Part shown: positions 1-12,181 of the stretch, piece by piece
Layout of the letters: each line of letters opens with the position of its first letter
Numbering within the stretch: position 1 is the stretch's first letter
Assembly (NCBI GenBank): GCA_964017185.1
Contig: OZ024869.1
Coordinates: 70,278,315 to 70,342,314, forward strand
DNA: 64,000 nt
Direction: 5' to 3'
Source: Rugalucina vietnamica
Taxonomy: Eukaryota; Mollusca; Bivalvia; Lucinida; Lucinidae
Position numbers and translations under genes: made by a program
The notes under the pieces: model-generated
What the model saw: only the letters and a program-made list of their open reading frames with translations
Told to the model about the DNA's origin: nothing
The model's database searches: none

Positions 1-39
1 ACAATAAATATACTAAGATTAATTTCACTGCTTAGAAAC

Positions 40-350
40 AGTGGTAATAATTGGAGTTAAAGTGCTATCGACGAAGATTTATTTCTAATTCTCTATTCTC
101 AGATCATTGTCTCGCCAAATTTGTTCTCAAGAAATTCCATTATGGAAGACGATGGTCAGTAATGTCGTTGGAAACTCTGTCATTCAGAGTTTTCTCCGAC
201 AGATATAAACTAAACATTGAGAAAGCCAATGTTTCAAAAAACTTATTTCGTCAAATATGAAATTTTAGTTAAAGTATGAACTGTATATGGAAAAAGCTCA
301 AATTTTAAGAACAGCTTTGTTGAAGACTCAACACCCTCTATTATAGGTTA
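40..350 (+). repeat. Rep-A dispersed repeat, copy 1
   Basis: One of about six clear copies in the window of a roughly 200-350 bp unit beginning near AGTGCTATCAACGAAGATT and including CCAAATTTGTT and GACGATGGTCA. Other copies lie at about 6,838, 12,810, 13,469, 17,400 and 23,420. Most carry a small stem-loop, CATTATTGA, nine loop bases, TCAATAATG. The short open frames in it are not conserved between copies, so I read it as non-coding repeat DNA. Confidence 0.7.
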
Positions 351-904
351 GAAGAGGAATGCTTAGATGAGCAATAACAATAATAATACTAGTAATCCAT
401 TTGGCAAATGGCAATTTTACTGAGTATTATTAAGCGTAAATATCAAATAGCTAGATCAGCTCCCGGTGGTAGTCAAACTCTTTAATTGTAAATCAAGAAG
501 GATGTAGGGATTCCAACAAAGTCACCGTGTATTTGTGCTGTAATATGTTGTATGCATAATGAATCATATTGTTAAAGGACATACTGACTGACATTCAGTG
601 CGTATGATGTTTTCTATTCGTATCTCGTATATTGCTTGTCTCCAGAGGACCTTACTAAATGTATTGAATCCGTATAACTGTTGCTAGGTCACACAACCTA
701 ACAGGGCTCAGTACAATTATATAGTTGCGTCTTATTCCAAAATTCAATCTTATTTATCTTTAAGTTTCTGTCTCTTCGCTGCACACTCAAACATCAGTGG
801 TTCTTCGTCACCAAAAAGTATCATGGATCATGTTTGAATTGCAAAGACGCTCTCTCGAGACATGCCTGGCCCAGTGACATTATAGAATTATGGAACAAAT
901 TTAT
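351..904. other. No gene seen; flank of block B
   Basis: AT-rich sequence without convincing coding potential. The last 80 bases (GACGCTCTCTCGAGACA) match about 23,885, so this is the decayed left edge of block B. Confidence 0.5.
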
Positions 905-1284
905 CAAGTTTAGATATCACTAAATTAATTGTCTGGACGGAGCAGGAGGACAGTTGCCTGGTTACTCTGTTGTCAACTTTTTATCACATGATGGGTCAAA
1001 TCTTTGGCGAAGTCCATGTGCCAAGTGTAATATCAAATAGTTCTTTTGCACCCAAGCTATGTAAGATGCAACAGCTTAAACATCATGAGTAACTGACAAC
1101 CGCTATTGATTAGGAATACCCATCCTACAAAGAATTGTATTTTTTGTCAAATTTATTCTAAGGAAATTCCATTATTGAAAGAGATGGTCAATAATAAGAC
1201 CCCCGAGAGAATAGTTGTCCTCGTTAATAGAGATGACGTATTCTCGTTTATTTCAATTATTGTCGAAACATGATTAATTGCAAT

Positions 1285-1332
<48 letters not shown>

Positions 1333-2160
1333 AAGGGGGGATTAGGAGTAGTATGCTGTTATATGGTATTATTTAAGCCACTACCATGTTTAACGCTGGG
1401 TGTTTAATTTTTAAAGACACACTTCATAGTTTCGGGAAACGAAAGTTAGGTTCATTTCTTGGGCTGTTTTATTCACATGTCGTGCTGAAATATCTAACTT
1501 TATCTCTCGTTTAAGTTTCTTCTGTTTTATACGTGGCATTGATTGCGTGAGGAACATAGTGGAGAAATACCATCAAACATAAGCTCACATGTCACTTATG
1601 GGTTTTGACAAGTTACAGTCTCATGACTATACAAATGTAGACTTTAAAATATCTCTGAAAAATTAATTTCAACATGGGGATACATAGCTGCCAAATATTT
1701 ACAGACATACAGATCTTCGGAAGATTGTTTATGAAAAGTTGATAAGGTCTCTGGGGATTGTAAGGCAACGCAACAATCAATGGGATCATGTAATTGCGTT
1801 ATTTTGCTTACTACTGTCTGTAATTTTAAACTGTATTGTTCAAGTTCAGTGTGTTTGGCATAATTATATGAGCATAATTCAATCTATAGTATGTGTCTTT
1901 TGCATTAATTATATTGATATCTGCCCATGTCTTTAACATGTTATAGTTTATGTAAGTTTCTTTTCCTGAAGTTTAGTGAAATCACTTTGCCTGGACTCTA
2001 TGACGTAAGCGTTGTCTCTTTAGACTGTGCAATGATTTGGCTTCCGTTTCGGTACAAAAGGTTACTCGCACAACCAATATTATAAATGTGAAATGTAGGC
2101 GTATTATCACAACCTATATGGAGACCGTTTTTCAACTGGGTGGCGACGAGTAACAGTATT
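905..2160 (+). repeat. Block B, copy I, left part
   Basis: Aligns by eye with 13,905-15,120, and its beginning also with about 23,940-24,345. Shared landmarks include CTAAATTAATTGTCTGGACG, the ATTTACAGACATACAGATCTT stretch (first 20 bases shared) and GAGTAACAGTATT just before the PLE. It holds a weaker Rep-A-like segment at about 1,140-1,275. No coding function is recognised. Its continuation lies at 4,765-6,835, beyond the PLE insertion. Confidence 0.7.
1286..1331 (+). repeat. Poly-T tract (about 46 T)
   Basis: Uninterrupted T run inside block B copy I. Block B copy II has a much shorter T run followed by about 14 G at about 14,327-14,349, so the tract expanded after the copies separated. 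Confidence 0.9.
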
Positions 2161-2175
2161 TCTAAAGGTCCGAAA

Positions 2176-4030
2176 TATAGATTCCTTTCCTACATTAATT
2201 AAGACAAATGTAGGGAGGAGATTGCATCTGCACTGAATGATTTCGGTACTCGATGGTGTAAACGAGAGGGTGTTGAGGATACTGCTCTTAAAGAATGGAA
2301 GAGAAGCATCTTCAATATCGTGGATAAACGTACAAAGTTATATTCACAAAATACTAATCTTTTACCTCCTAAACCCAAATCGTCATTTAGGCATTTGAAG
2401 CAGAGTATCCAAGAATTTCATAGAAAGTATGTCTTGGTGCCAGCAGACAAAGCCGCGAACAATGTTGTTGTCGTTTGTATGCTTCACTACGTTAACACCT
2501 TAAAACAGGAGCTTGATAGTTAATGCTCACTCAAACGATTTACCTGTTAAGTTTTCTGTTTGTGTCAATGAAGGCCAAGACAAACTTCCTACGATGTATT
2601 GGTTACCTACGCTTCACAAAAGACCATACAAAAGTACAAGTAGGCAAAGATCAGGAAAAGGCGCAATCAGAAAAAGACTCCCACTCCAAAAACCAAGGTG
2701 GGAAAAAACCAAACTAACAATCAGGTACTTATACCATGAAAACATTTCGTAAGCCGAATGAGCAGCTATTTTCCCAATAGGTGGCCACTCAGTTACCTTA
2801 ACTTAACTAAAAATATGCAAACACACATAAGGCGCCAACAGCACAAAAATACTAAAGCTAGATTTATTGCAAATTCGAGCTCTTGTACTACGATTTAACT
2901 TTCTAAATTATAAACTTCCTGTCTTACTGCTATCAAATCTCATGCCATAAGATACTGTGAGACAGTGTATGAAACTTCAAATAAAAAATGGTTTTGGTCA
3001 ATAAAAAATTCTGGCGAGGTGCTCAGTAAATTGAAGTGTAGAGGGTTTTGTGCGACGAGCTTGTCCACATATGATTTTTCTACTCTGTATACAGCATTAC
3101 CACATCATCTAATTAAAGAAAAACTTCTGGATTTGATAGAATGGACCTTCAAAAGGGCATTAAAAATATAAATATGGTTCACTTTATTTGGCCTGTAATG
3201 AGAGAAAGGCCTTTTTCACTTCCTCTGACCAAAGTCGGTATACACTTTGGTAATCTCAGAATGTGTGCGACGCCTTATCCTATCTCCTGGATAATATTTA
3301 TATTAGTTTTGGGACCAAATTATACAGACAAATTGTTGGAATTCCGATGGGTACAAATTGCGCACCTCTCGTAGCTGATTTATTTTTATACTGCTACGAA
3401 AGAGATTTCATGGATTCTCTTAACCATGATAATCAAGCTGATGTTATCGAGGCTTTTAATTCGACTTCTAGGTACATCGATGACCTACCCTTATTTTGAA
3501 GATATGGTCAATCAAATTTAGCCACCTGAACTACAGTTGAACAAAGCCAATACCGAAGCGCCATTTTTAGATTTACATCTTTCTGTTGCAAATGGATTTG
3601 TTTCTTCAAAAATGTATGATAAGTGTGATGACTTTGATTTTGACATAGTTAAATTTTCCGTTTTTGGATGGTGACGTTCCTCGTCGTGCTTCTTATGGTG
3701 TATACATTTCTCAACTTACTAGGTTTGCTAGAGTCTACAATCATGTTACGGACTTCAACGCTCGAAATAAATATTTAACGGCCAAACTTCTCCAACAGGG
3801 TTATCGGTATCAAAAAACTTCGAAAAACACTAAATTTCTAAATTTTATCGTAGACACTATGAATTGATTTCCAAATATAATGTTGGGTTAAAGACGCTTG
3901 TAGGTGATGGCCTTTCGGAAACAGAATTTTATGGTGACTTGGTTTACAAATTTAAGAAACTTATAGGAAGGAATGATTTTTCTTTTCAGTTCAGAAAAAT
4001 CATTACACGTTACAGACGTAGAGGTTAAAA
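2176..4030 (+). pseudogene. PLE reverse transcriptase, broken
   Basis: The reverse-transcriptase body of the PLE begins in the conserved N-terminal part (FGTRWCKREGVED region), runs through the YIDD palm motif at about 3,470-3,490 and the thumb (SYGVYISQLTRFARVYNHVT, about 3,690-3,740), and ends near 4,030. Enzymes of this family copy element RNA at chromosomal breaks or ends. The copy is spread over three frames and carries a nested insertion at 2,637-2,850, so no full-length enzyme can be made. Other copies here retain only the end of the gene and the 3' region, as expected from 5' truncation. Confidence 0.8.
2637..2850 (-). mobile_element. PLE 3' tail nested antisense inside the PLE
   Basis: The segment from TACAAGTAGGCAAAGATCAG to AACAGCACAAAAATAC is the reverse complement of the PLE's own 3' region (about 4,535-4,755). 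It splits the reverse-transcriptase reading between YWLPTLHKRPYK and the downstream IANSSSCTT stretch. This is a short, 5'-truncated PLE insertion in opposite orientation, younger than its host. Confidence 0.75.
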
Positions 4031-4764
4031 CTTGAATGCTATGCGACAGTCTGCATGCTTAGTTTTTAATGGTTGACAACTATGCTGCCTTCTTTACTTG
4101 CACGCCGGTGGGTCGGGCGTCAGACTCTATGATGGCACCGACTTAAAGCTATTCATTTTAGTTGGTTGGGGCCGGAGCTTCTTGTCTGTTGCTTGGCCCA
4201 CCGGGGTCCAACTGGTGTTTTTGTTTTGCTCCGGAATTAGTAAGTTATTCGGCGCCCAGGGATGATCTCCATCGTCGGGCAGCTTACTGAATCTGTTGAG
4301 TCCTCGTTTTTGGTTCATCAGGATGTTTATCATAATTTATCTGTTTGTTCTTTATTGTTCATTGACTAGTTAGAGATTCACCAGGAGGACCGAAGAACTA
4401 ACTAAATATCATGAACCACTGCAGAAACTGAGGGTGAGGTTATGGCCATGTAAAATCGATTTAAGCCCGCAAGTAATTTTATATTACTGATCTTTCCAAG
4501 GCGATACTGTTGTGGTTATTTCGTTTTATGTCTTGGTGTTTATTTAAAATTTTTTGTGCTGTTGGCGCCTTATGTATGTTTTCATATTTTTAGTTAAGTT
4601 TAGGTAACTGAGTGGCCACCTATTGGGAAAATAGCTGCCCATTCGGCTTACGATATTAAGTACCTGATTGTTAATTTATTTTTTTTCCCATCTCGGTTTT
4701 TGGAGTGGGAATCTTATTCTGGTAGCGCCTTTTCCTGATCTTTGCCTACTTGTACCTTGATATA

Positions 4765-6835
4765 AATATATTGTATCTTGCTCAATGTCAAGGTCGGAGG
4801 TGAACTACATGTATACGACACTGGAAACCTCAGCCCTAACATTCGACTTCTCATTATTTAAACTATTCGTGAAATGTGGCATCCCATTGTTGTTTGCAAA
4901 ATGTCGCCAAGCCAAATGGCACCATCATAGCTTCCAAAATACATTAGTAACATAAAATACTAAATTCCCTTGGCTCTGTATTGCTCATACTAAGATTAAC
5001 CTCAACGCCCTCTGGGAAAATTGGACAGCTGCAAACAGCTCAGGCGAGACTGATATATACGACACTTATGTTAATAATTTAAGCGAAGCTGACACTTAGC
5101 CAGTAATGTGGCATGTAGCGAAGACTGAGCATCATTTTAGCCAGGCCATACTTTTCGATCTCCATATCAAGAATCATATAGAATCAAATCAGATAATCAG
5201 CAGTACTGAAAGAGTGCAGTAAAATAGCAACAGTTTTATAGAACTATACGACAAGCAAAAAAGGCTGCACATGAAAATATTGGCAATCGATGTTCACATA
5301 CAGTACTGTCACCAAAATAAGAACGAAAATCTGCGATTCGTTTAAACCGATGAAAAAGTACGAATAAAGAAGGCTGAGTAAGAACTCTGTTTTGGTTAAA
5401 ACATAATCGGTGACCGTACAAAATGCCAATTTTAGCCGGACCCATGACAGTCAATACAAAGACTGACATGAGTGAAAAATGTCCCTGAATATCAAAATAT
5501 GCTACAACATTAATGTGAATTTAACGTAAATATATGATTTCTCAGAATACTCTCACAAATTTCAAAAGACCAATACGAAAATTATATAATGTGTGCTAAA
5601 TTTGAGTTTCAGTATCTTTGATTATAAGAATATTCTGTATATAATGTCTTATGAGGTCTCAAGGGAATACAGCTGAAGACGGAAATCAATGTGCTCTGTA
5701 TTTGGCAAGGTCATTTCATTTCAATTGTAACCACTATAACTTTCCTGTTAGAACAAATTGTTTTGATAATTTAAAGTTACATATTACATATAGCCTCTAG
5801 TTCCCCTTTGCTTCGTGACATGTTATATGTAAGTAACAGGAGATGATGGGTACTAATTTTGCTCCAATATATGCTACTCTTGCAATACCTTTTCGCAGGG
5901 GAAAGCTTTATGAAGAATATAATCAAGAATACTCTGGACATTTTAAAGACAGAAATAACAATGGAAATAAAACTACGACAAACACCGAAGTAAATCTAAA
6001 TACACTCCTCCATTTTGATAAAGTCCACATTAACAACTCAATATTAAAAAAGAAGAAATTAACATTAATGCACAAACATTCTTGAGAAGCCACATACAGT
6101 ATTTATATATCAGCAAAAGCACTGCCGTACTGAAAGTCTCGTAACGTTTTGATAATAAACAACTTTTTGAAATGAACATGCCTTAAGGGGACAATATTTG
6201 GCTTTTAAGACGGCTGTTTTCCAAAAGCGCGTACAATACTAGTAAACAGTCCGATAACGAATTGCATATCAAAGGTGTTTTGTTTTCTAAGTTATAATGG
6301 CGTATAAGTAAATTTGGATTTATACTTTTTAAGAACACAAGCTGCACTGTGCTCTTAAGCACGAAATTACTTTCCCTTACCAGAATGTAAAATGGGAAAT
6401 ATAACGACATGAATGCAAATCGTCTAGGCCACATTTATTACAATAATAATCAAGTAACCGTCTTCGAAGGGAATTATCAATTAACTGCAACGGCAGCTGC
6501 TGACACAAATCGTACATATGTATGCGTAACTGATGTCAATTTGTGTCAAAATCAGACACTGCGCAAATTGGTCAGACTTTTGTGAATTATTTAACAACAG
6601 TACCGATATAATTGTGACAACTAATTGTAAATTTTGTCACAAAGCCGTGAAAGAACAATGATATAAATGCTTTGGTTTAAGCCTCAAATCCATGTATTTC
6701 AATGGATAGAAATTAAATGAGAAGCAAACGGGAGCATGCGATGGTGACCTTAATGCCAAATGTGAAAATGTGAATGATTGAAAGGGACATTTTATACAGC
6801 AGTTTGGAGCATAGCGACAATCCCTTAAAACATGC
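4765..6835 (+). repeat. Block B, copy I, right part
   Basis: Aligns with about 15,125-17,390; segments also recur at 20,280-20,370 and 22,560-22,900. Landmarks are AATGTCAAGGTCGGAGGTGA, GAACTCTGTTTTGGTTAAAA and GGGAATTATCAATTAACTGC. It includes a PLE-like peptide relic at 5,838-6,085. Minus-strand open frames near 5,236-5,469 and 6,183-6,434 are not kept open in copy II, so I do not call them genes. Confidence 0.7.
5838..6085 (+). pseudogene. Second-type PLE RT relic (MGTNFAPIYATLA)
   Basis: A short frame reads MGTNFAPIYATLA..KLYEEYNQEY, which matches the conserved MGTxFAPxYA segment of another PLE-type reverse transcriptase lineage, distinct from the GIPMGTNCAPL copy at 2,161. The same stretch, more decayed, appears at about 16,131 and 22,585. 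The rest of the domain, including the DD motif, is missing. Block B may thus derive partly from an old PLE. Confidence 0.5.
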
Positions 6836-6837
6836 CT

Positions 6838-7060
6838 AGGAATAGTGGTAATATTTGGAGCTTAAGTGCTATCAACAAAGGTTGATTTCGATTTCTCTGT
6901 TCTCGCTAAATTTGCTCTGAAGAAATTTAATTAATGAAAACAATGGTAAGTAATGTTGGTGAGCCTTTGTCACAGGAAACCCAATCAAGTGGCTCTTCGA
7001 ACTGCTTCATATCTCTGACATCAGCTGCCCAAGTGGTGCAGTCTTCAATTTAAGATTAGA
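6838..7060 (+). repeat. Rep-A copy at right end of block B copy I
   Basis: Direct-orientation Rep-A (TTAAGTGCTATCAACAAAGG) that closes block B copy I just as 17,400-17,620 closes copy II. It is followed by CATCAGCTGCCCAAGTGGT, which also recurs near 7,540. Confidence 0.6.
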
Positions 7061-7900
7061 CGTATTTGCGCTGTAACGTTTTCTGCATAGACGACTCACA
7101 GAGGGAGATGGTAAATGTTTGTTTTTTCTTATGAATATTCTTGCCTGCAAAGAACCTAATTACTTATCCCTTGCGGTAGGTCTCTTAAAAGGCCACATGT
7201 GTCCAAAACCTATTCCTAGAGGTAATCTTTAATCACAGTATTATTGGTCATTACCTAACTTCCAAGGCAATATTTCTGTTGTGGTTCCATTCGTTTTATG
7301 TTTTGGAGTCGATTTTTTGTGTTGTTTGAACCTTATGTACGTTTTCATACTTTTATTAAGTTCGGCAAATTGAGTGGCCGCCTATTGGAAATAGCTGCTC
7401 ACTCGGCTTACAATATGTTTTCTAACTATAAGTACCTAATTGTCAATTTAGTTTTTACCACCTCGGTTCTTTTGAGTGGGAGTTTCTTTCTGATTGCGCC
7501 TTTTCCTGACTACTAGTACCTTTTTCCTGTCTCTAACACCAGCTGCCCAAGTGGTACAGTATTCAATTTAAGATTATACGAATGCATAATTATTTGCACT
7601 TTAACGTTTTCCGCATAGTTATCATACCGTGTTTTCATTTATTCGCGGAGGACAACTTTGTTTGTTCAATTCAAGAATATTTTTGTCAAGCCTTGGCCCA
7701 AATTACACTGAGAATATTGAAATGAGAACAAAGCCTGTTTAAATTGTCGACTTAAGTTTCAATTTTCTCTGAAAATCTCTTCATAATTATAAGATATGTG
7801 GCATATGTATTGATTGCAAAACAGCTTTACGAAATAGGAGACAATTTCTCTGCAACTCATGTTCAAACAAGGAAGTGTTAAAGTATACTGTACAATTCTA
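7061..7900 (+). repeat. Block C repeat, split by a PLE tail
   Basis: Aligns with 19,120-19,850. Shared landmarks are TATGAATATTCTTGCCT and CCCAAATTACACTGAGAATA. The PLE tail at 7,257-7,530 lies inside it. No coding sequence is recognised. Confidence 0.6.
7257..7530 (+). mobile_element. PLE 3' tail fragment
   Basis: Matches the 3' region of the PLE at 4,490-4,757 (ACTGAGTGGCC-like core, AATAGCTGCTCACTCGGCTT, end at CTAGTACC). Only the non-coding tail is present. The 72-codon open frame across it is fortuitous. Confidence 0.75.
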
Positions 7901-8009
7901 TTGTTAATGCATCAATACAAAAAATAAATAAGTAAAAATAAAATAATGATAAAATACGGTAGGTAACAGCACATGATAGTTCGTCTCTCACTAATGAGAA
8001 AGACCATCA

Positions 8010-11000
8010 TTATTTCTTGAATAGTGCTGATGTGTGTTGGTGAGTTCTTTGATGGCTGACTAGGCCAATTCTGGCTCTAAACTGTCGGTTGCAAGTAGAG
8101 CAAGTCAATGTCATAGAGTCTGTTGGTGGCACATTTGTTTTGGCTTTGCGCTCTCTTCGCTTTCTTTCAGCTTCACAGATTCTCTTCTTTTCATAAAGAG
8201 CTGCTCCTTTGTTGATGAGACCTCGCCACTTTGATCGCTCCTGTGCAGTCTGTTCCCAGGACCCCATTGGTATTTCGAAATCCTTCAGAGAGGCTTTGAG
8301 GGTGTCTTTGTAGCGTTTCTTCTGGCCACCTTGAGAGCGCTTTCCCTCCTGTAGTTCTCCATAGAAAACTTTCTTTGGAAGTCGCGCATCAGGCATTCTT
8401 ATAACATGGCCAGTCCATCTTAGCTGTGCTAGCTTTAAGACTGTATGCATGCTTTGCATCCCTGCTTTCGTCAGGACCTCTGTGTCTGGAATCTTGTCCT
8501 GCCACTTGATTTTTAACAACTTTCTCAAACAGCTTAAGTGGAAATGGTTAAGTCTCTTTGCATGGCGTTGGTATACTGTCCAGGTCTCACATGCATACAA
8601 GAGGGTTGGCAGTACCACAGCCTTGTAGACTTTCAGCTTGGTGTCAAGCTTGATTCCATTTCGCTCCCAGACATTTGCACGGAGTCGTCCGAATGCCACA
8701 CTAGCCTTTGCAATTCTGGCAGTGATCTCATCATCAATATGCACTGCTCTGGAGAGAGTGCTTCCCAGGTAGGTGAACTTGTCAACAACTTTCAGTTTTT
8801 GCCCATTCACAGTGATGGTTGGTTCATTATATGGCTTTCCGGGCGCTGGTTGGTGTACAACCTCTGTCTTTTTTGTGCTGATTGTGAGATCATAGTTATC
8901 ACATGACTGTGAGACTTGATCCATGGCTCTTTGCATTTTTGCCTCTGTGCTGGCATTCTTATCCATATCATCTGCATAGAGGAGCTCATCTAGCACATCA
9001 GTCTGGACCTTAGTTTTGGCTTGCAACCTTCTGAGGTTGAATATGTTGCCATCAAAACGGTACCTGATAGGAAAACCAGTGTCACTGTCCTGAAAAGCAT
9101 CCATAAGCATGGCAGAAAACATCATGCTGAACAGTGTTGGTGCCAGAACACAGCCTTGTTTGACCCCATTTGTTACTTCAAATGGTTCAGAGAACTCTCC
9201 ATCATTTTGCACACGTGCCTGCATGCCATCATGAAACTGCCGCACCATTGCTATGAATCTGGGTGGACAGCCAAACTTGGCCATGATTTTCCAGAGTCCA
9301 TCACGACTAACAGTGTCAAAAGCTTTGGTGAGGTCAACAAACGTCATGTATAGATCTACATTCTGTTCTTGGCATTTCTCCTGAAGCTGTCTTGCTGTGA
9401 AGATCATGTCTATTGTCCCTCTGTCTTTTCTGAATCCACATTGACTTTCTGGGATAAGTCCCGTCTGATCAAGATGAACATTCAGACGATTCAACAGAAT
9501 TTTTGCAAGTATCTTCCCTGCAATTGATAGGAGGGAGATGCCTCTGTGATTGTCACAGACTTGAGGATTTCCTTTCCGCTTGTATAGGTGGATTATGGAT
9601 GCATCCTTAAATTCTTGTGGGATAGCCTCCTTTCTCCACATACAGTGAAACAACTCTGTCAGTTTCTCTGCCATGGGTAGCCCCCCAGCCTTGTAAACTT
9701 CGGCAGGAATTGCATCTGCACCTGGGGCTTTGCCAGATGATAGTTGTTGAACTGCTTTTCTTGTTTCCGTAATGGTAGGAAATTCATCTAACAGAACATT
9801 GCACTCTATCTGTGGAAGTCTGTCGATTGCATCCTCATTGATGCTTGATGGTCGATTAAGCACACTATTGAAGTGTTCTGCCCACCTTTCCAAGATAGCT
9901 TCTTTATCTGTGAGAAGAGTGTTTCCATCTGCACTGAGCAATGTGGTGGCTCCAGAACTCTTTGGACCATAAATGGTTTTCAGTGCATCATGAAATTTCT
10001 TCATGTCCTTTCTATCTGCAAAAGACTGAATTTCTTCTGTTTTCTTCCTCAGCCAGGAATCTTGCATGTCCCTAAGCTTGGTCTGGACTGTCTTACAAAT
10101 GTTGCTGTAGGCTGCTTTCTTTGATACTGAGCTAGTATCATCTTGATGTGCCTTGTGCAATCGGTGCTTTTCTTCAAGAAGCCTCTGAATTTCGTCATCA
10201 TTCTCATCAAACCAGTCTTGATGTTTGCGAGATGGATGGCCTAAGGTGCTTGCAGCTGAAGAAAGAACTGTTTTATGGAAAACTGTCCAGTTTTCTTCGG
10301 GGTCCTCTGAACTGAGATTCATTGCATCCAGTTGGTTGCAGATGTCTGTTAAGAAATCTTGTCTCATGCTGTCTTTATTCAGCTTTGAGACATCCAGTCT
10401 CTTAGGAGCTTTCTTGCCTTGAGGTCGCCTCGCAGGCTGTATTCTTAGGTTGAGTTTGCTGACAACCAGTCTATGATCTGTCCAGCAGTCTGCACCACAC
10501 ATAGTCTTTGTCACTTTAACATCCTGCCTGTCTGTTCTCCGCACTATGACATAGTCTATGAGATGCCAGTGTTTGGAACGGGGATGCATCCAGGATGTTT
10601 TGTTCCTATTAGGTAGACGGAAGACTGTGTTGGTGATTAGAAGGTCATGTTCAGCACACTTCCTGAGAAGCAAGAGACCATTGCTGTTGCACTTTCCAAC
10701 CCCTTCTGGACCTATAACTCCTTCCCAGGTCTGGTGGTCTGTACCCACTCTGGCATTAAAGTCGCCAAGAAGGATAAGCTTGTCTGTGCGGGGTGTTGCA
10801 GAAATAACATTGTCTAGGTCATCATAGAACTTGTCCTTGACCTCATCTGGATTGGTCATTGTGGGTGCATAAGCACTGACAATAGTTGCATGTTTATTGC
10901 CTGACAGAGGAAGTCTCAGTGTCATTAGACGGTCATTAATGCCTTTTGGCAATCCTGACAGCTTACCAACAAGTTCTGTTTTGATGGCAAAGCCAACTCC

Positions 11001-11286
11001 TGCTTCACGCCTCTCTTCACTTTTGCGTCCACTCCAGAAGAAGGTGTATCCAGCACCAACTTCTTTGATCTCCCCAACATCTGCGAACCGAGTCTCACTC
11101 AATGCAGCTATCTGTATATCATACCTCCCAAGTTCTCTGCCCACAAGGGCCGTTCTACGCTGTGGTCTATCTGACCCAGCATTGTCCATTAAAGTACGCA
11201 CATTCCATGCGCCAATCCGTAAGGGGATTACTCTAGCTTTTTTCTTTGTATTTCGACCGCTTAAGGGGATCCCCGCTGATCGCGGT
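8010..11286 (-). CDS. LINE A ORF: endonuclease-reverse transcriptase
   Basis: At least 1,063 codons without a stop. The conserved APE start RIGAWNVRTLMDN lies partly upstream of the GTG at 11,201, and the frame stays open to about 11,286, so the true start is upstream; no ATG is evident. APE landmarks: SETRF (catalytic E, about residue 36), LLGDFNARVG (about 145), DYVIV and TDHRLV (about 215-245). Reverse-transcriptase landmarks: GKAPGADAIPAEVYK, HRGISLLSIAGKILAKIL, VDLTKAFDTVSRDGLW, VKQGCVLAPTLFSMMF and LLYADDM (catalytic YADD, about 740). The thumb has FTYLGSTLS and LYACETWTVY. Near the C-terminus CSTCNRQF and GLVSHQRTH form a C2H2 finger, probably for nucleic-acid binding. The protein would nick target DNA and copy its own RNA there. 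All key residues are present, so it may be functional; plus-strand ORFs over it are shadows. Confidence 0.9.
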
Positions 11287-12171
11287 TAACCAGCCAGGGG
11301 GTTTGAAGCAGGCAATTGTTTAGGGCACCTTTTCTAGCCCCTTCCCCATGCTACGGGGGTGAGCAGTGCGGTCCTAAATAGGTCTGCTCAGTCGCTCAGC
11401 CGACTGCCGAATTCTGCTTACTGCTTCTCCTCACAGAAAACGACCATTAGAACTGAGCCGCCTGTGTGCAGGTCTGCAACTACAGCTCCCAGTGTGTCCT
11501 ACACCTGCTGCTTCGCCACTCGCCCATCGCCACAGGACTTTGTAGGTATGTGGGTGCAAGTGTGATGAAATTGTTGTGTATGCAAGTGCTTGTGTGTTGA
11601 GAAATAAGATGACATGCGCTTTAAAATTGGATTATAGTGAGGAAGAGGTGCGCAACGTCAACCTCACTCTCTAGTCCTCGCCCAGCTGCGCCCAGAGGCA
11701 AGACACAGGTCAAGACGTCTGGATTTGGGTTTGGATGCAGTGGATGACCGTAACATCTTTAGTGCCTTGTCACGCTCTGCATGTTCCACAACATGTTGCT
11801 GTATCGCTTTCTGAACCGTTGAATCAGGTGATTTCTTCCGCTCCATCTACCGAAACAGTCTTTGCATATCTGGACTAGGCATATCCAGACACACAGGTTT
11901 GATTTTGGAGTTTCCTTCTCCTAGATGAATTGCTGGCCACAGCTGAAGAGCTCCATCTACCCTTTCTTAGGTTTTGTTTAGAGACCTGTAAACTCCTAGG
12001 AGGACTGTCAACCAAGACTAATGAGTTCCCCCTGCCCAGCTAGATTTTTGTGTAGAGAACTAGCTTAACTCCTAGATGAGTTGCCTTCCAAGGCTAACGA
12101 GCCCCATCTGCACCGCATGACAACAGGTAGTACTGATTACATGTTACAGTAGCAGTTAAACTGACCTGACC
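11287..12171 (-). other. LINE A 5' leader
   Basis: GC-richer than its surroundings and within the 10-bp target duplication, so part of the element. An in-frame stop near 11,286 separates it from the main ORF. A 60-codon frame at 11,664-11,846 (MERKKSPDSTVQKAIQQHVV) is rich in K, R and E and could be a remnant of an upstream ORF, but I recognise no domain. It presumably contains the internal promoter. Confidence 0.55.
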
Positions 12172-12181
12172 AACAGCACAT

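Larger units (their letters stand above)
2161..4757 (+). mobile_element. Penelope-like retroelement, 5'-truncated and decayed
   Basis: A Penelope-like element (PLE) of about 2.6 kb. In several plus-strand frames it shows reverse-transcriptase landmarks in the order VPADKAANN, LPTMYWLPTLHKRPYK, YDFSTLYTALPHHLIKEKL, GIPMGTNCAPLVADLFLYCY (the PLE fingers/palm signature) and FNSTSRYIDDL, where YIDD is the catalytic motif. A roughly 700-bp 3' region follows, ending at TTGCCTACTTGTACCTT; that tail recurs elsewhere in the window. The frame is broken several times, so it is not active. It sits inside block B: the homologous position in copy II (about 15,115) has no element. I saw no GIY-YIG endonuclease, though one upstream would be lost by the truncation. 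Confidence 0.85.
7975..12171 (-). mobile_element. LINE A: APE-type non-LTR retrotransposon, near-complete
   Basis: A 4.2-kb minus-strand LINE bounded by a direct repeat AACAGCACAT at 7,965-7,974 and 12,172-12,181, which I read as its target-site duplication. It carries one long ORF with APE endonuclease, reverse transcriptase and a C-terminal C2H2 finger, a roughly 880-bp 5' leader and a very short 3' UTR ending in GTCTTTCTCATTAGTGAGAG. The complete length, intact ORF and identical 10-bp repeats suggest a young insertion. The clade is probably near RTE/RTEX by domain layout (single ORF, no RNase H), but I cannot place it firmly. Confidence 0.85.

Noticed and set aside
8538-10827. Several plus-strand ORFs of 65-122 codons
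   Set aside because: They are antisense shadows of the LINE A ORF, whose motifs are complete on the minus strand.
11290-11360. An HDV-like ribozyme in the LINE A leader
   Set aside because: The GGGG-rich stretch cannot be folded by eye into the double pseudoknot, and it lies about 850 bp from the element's 5' end.
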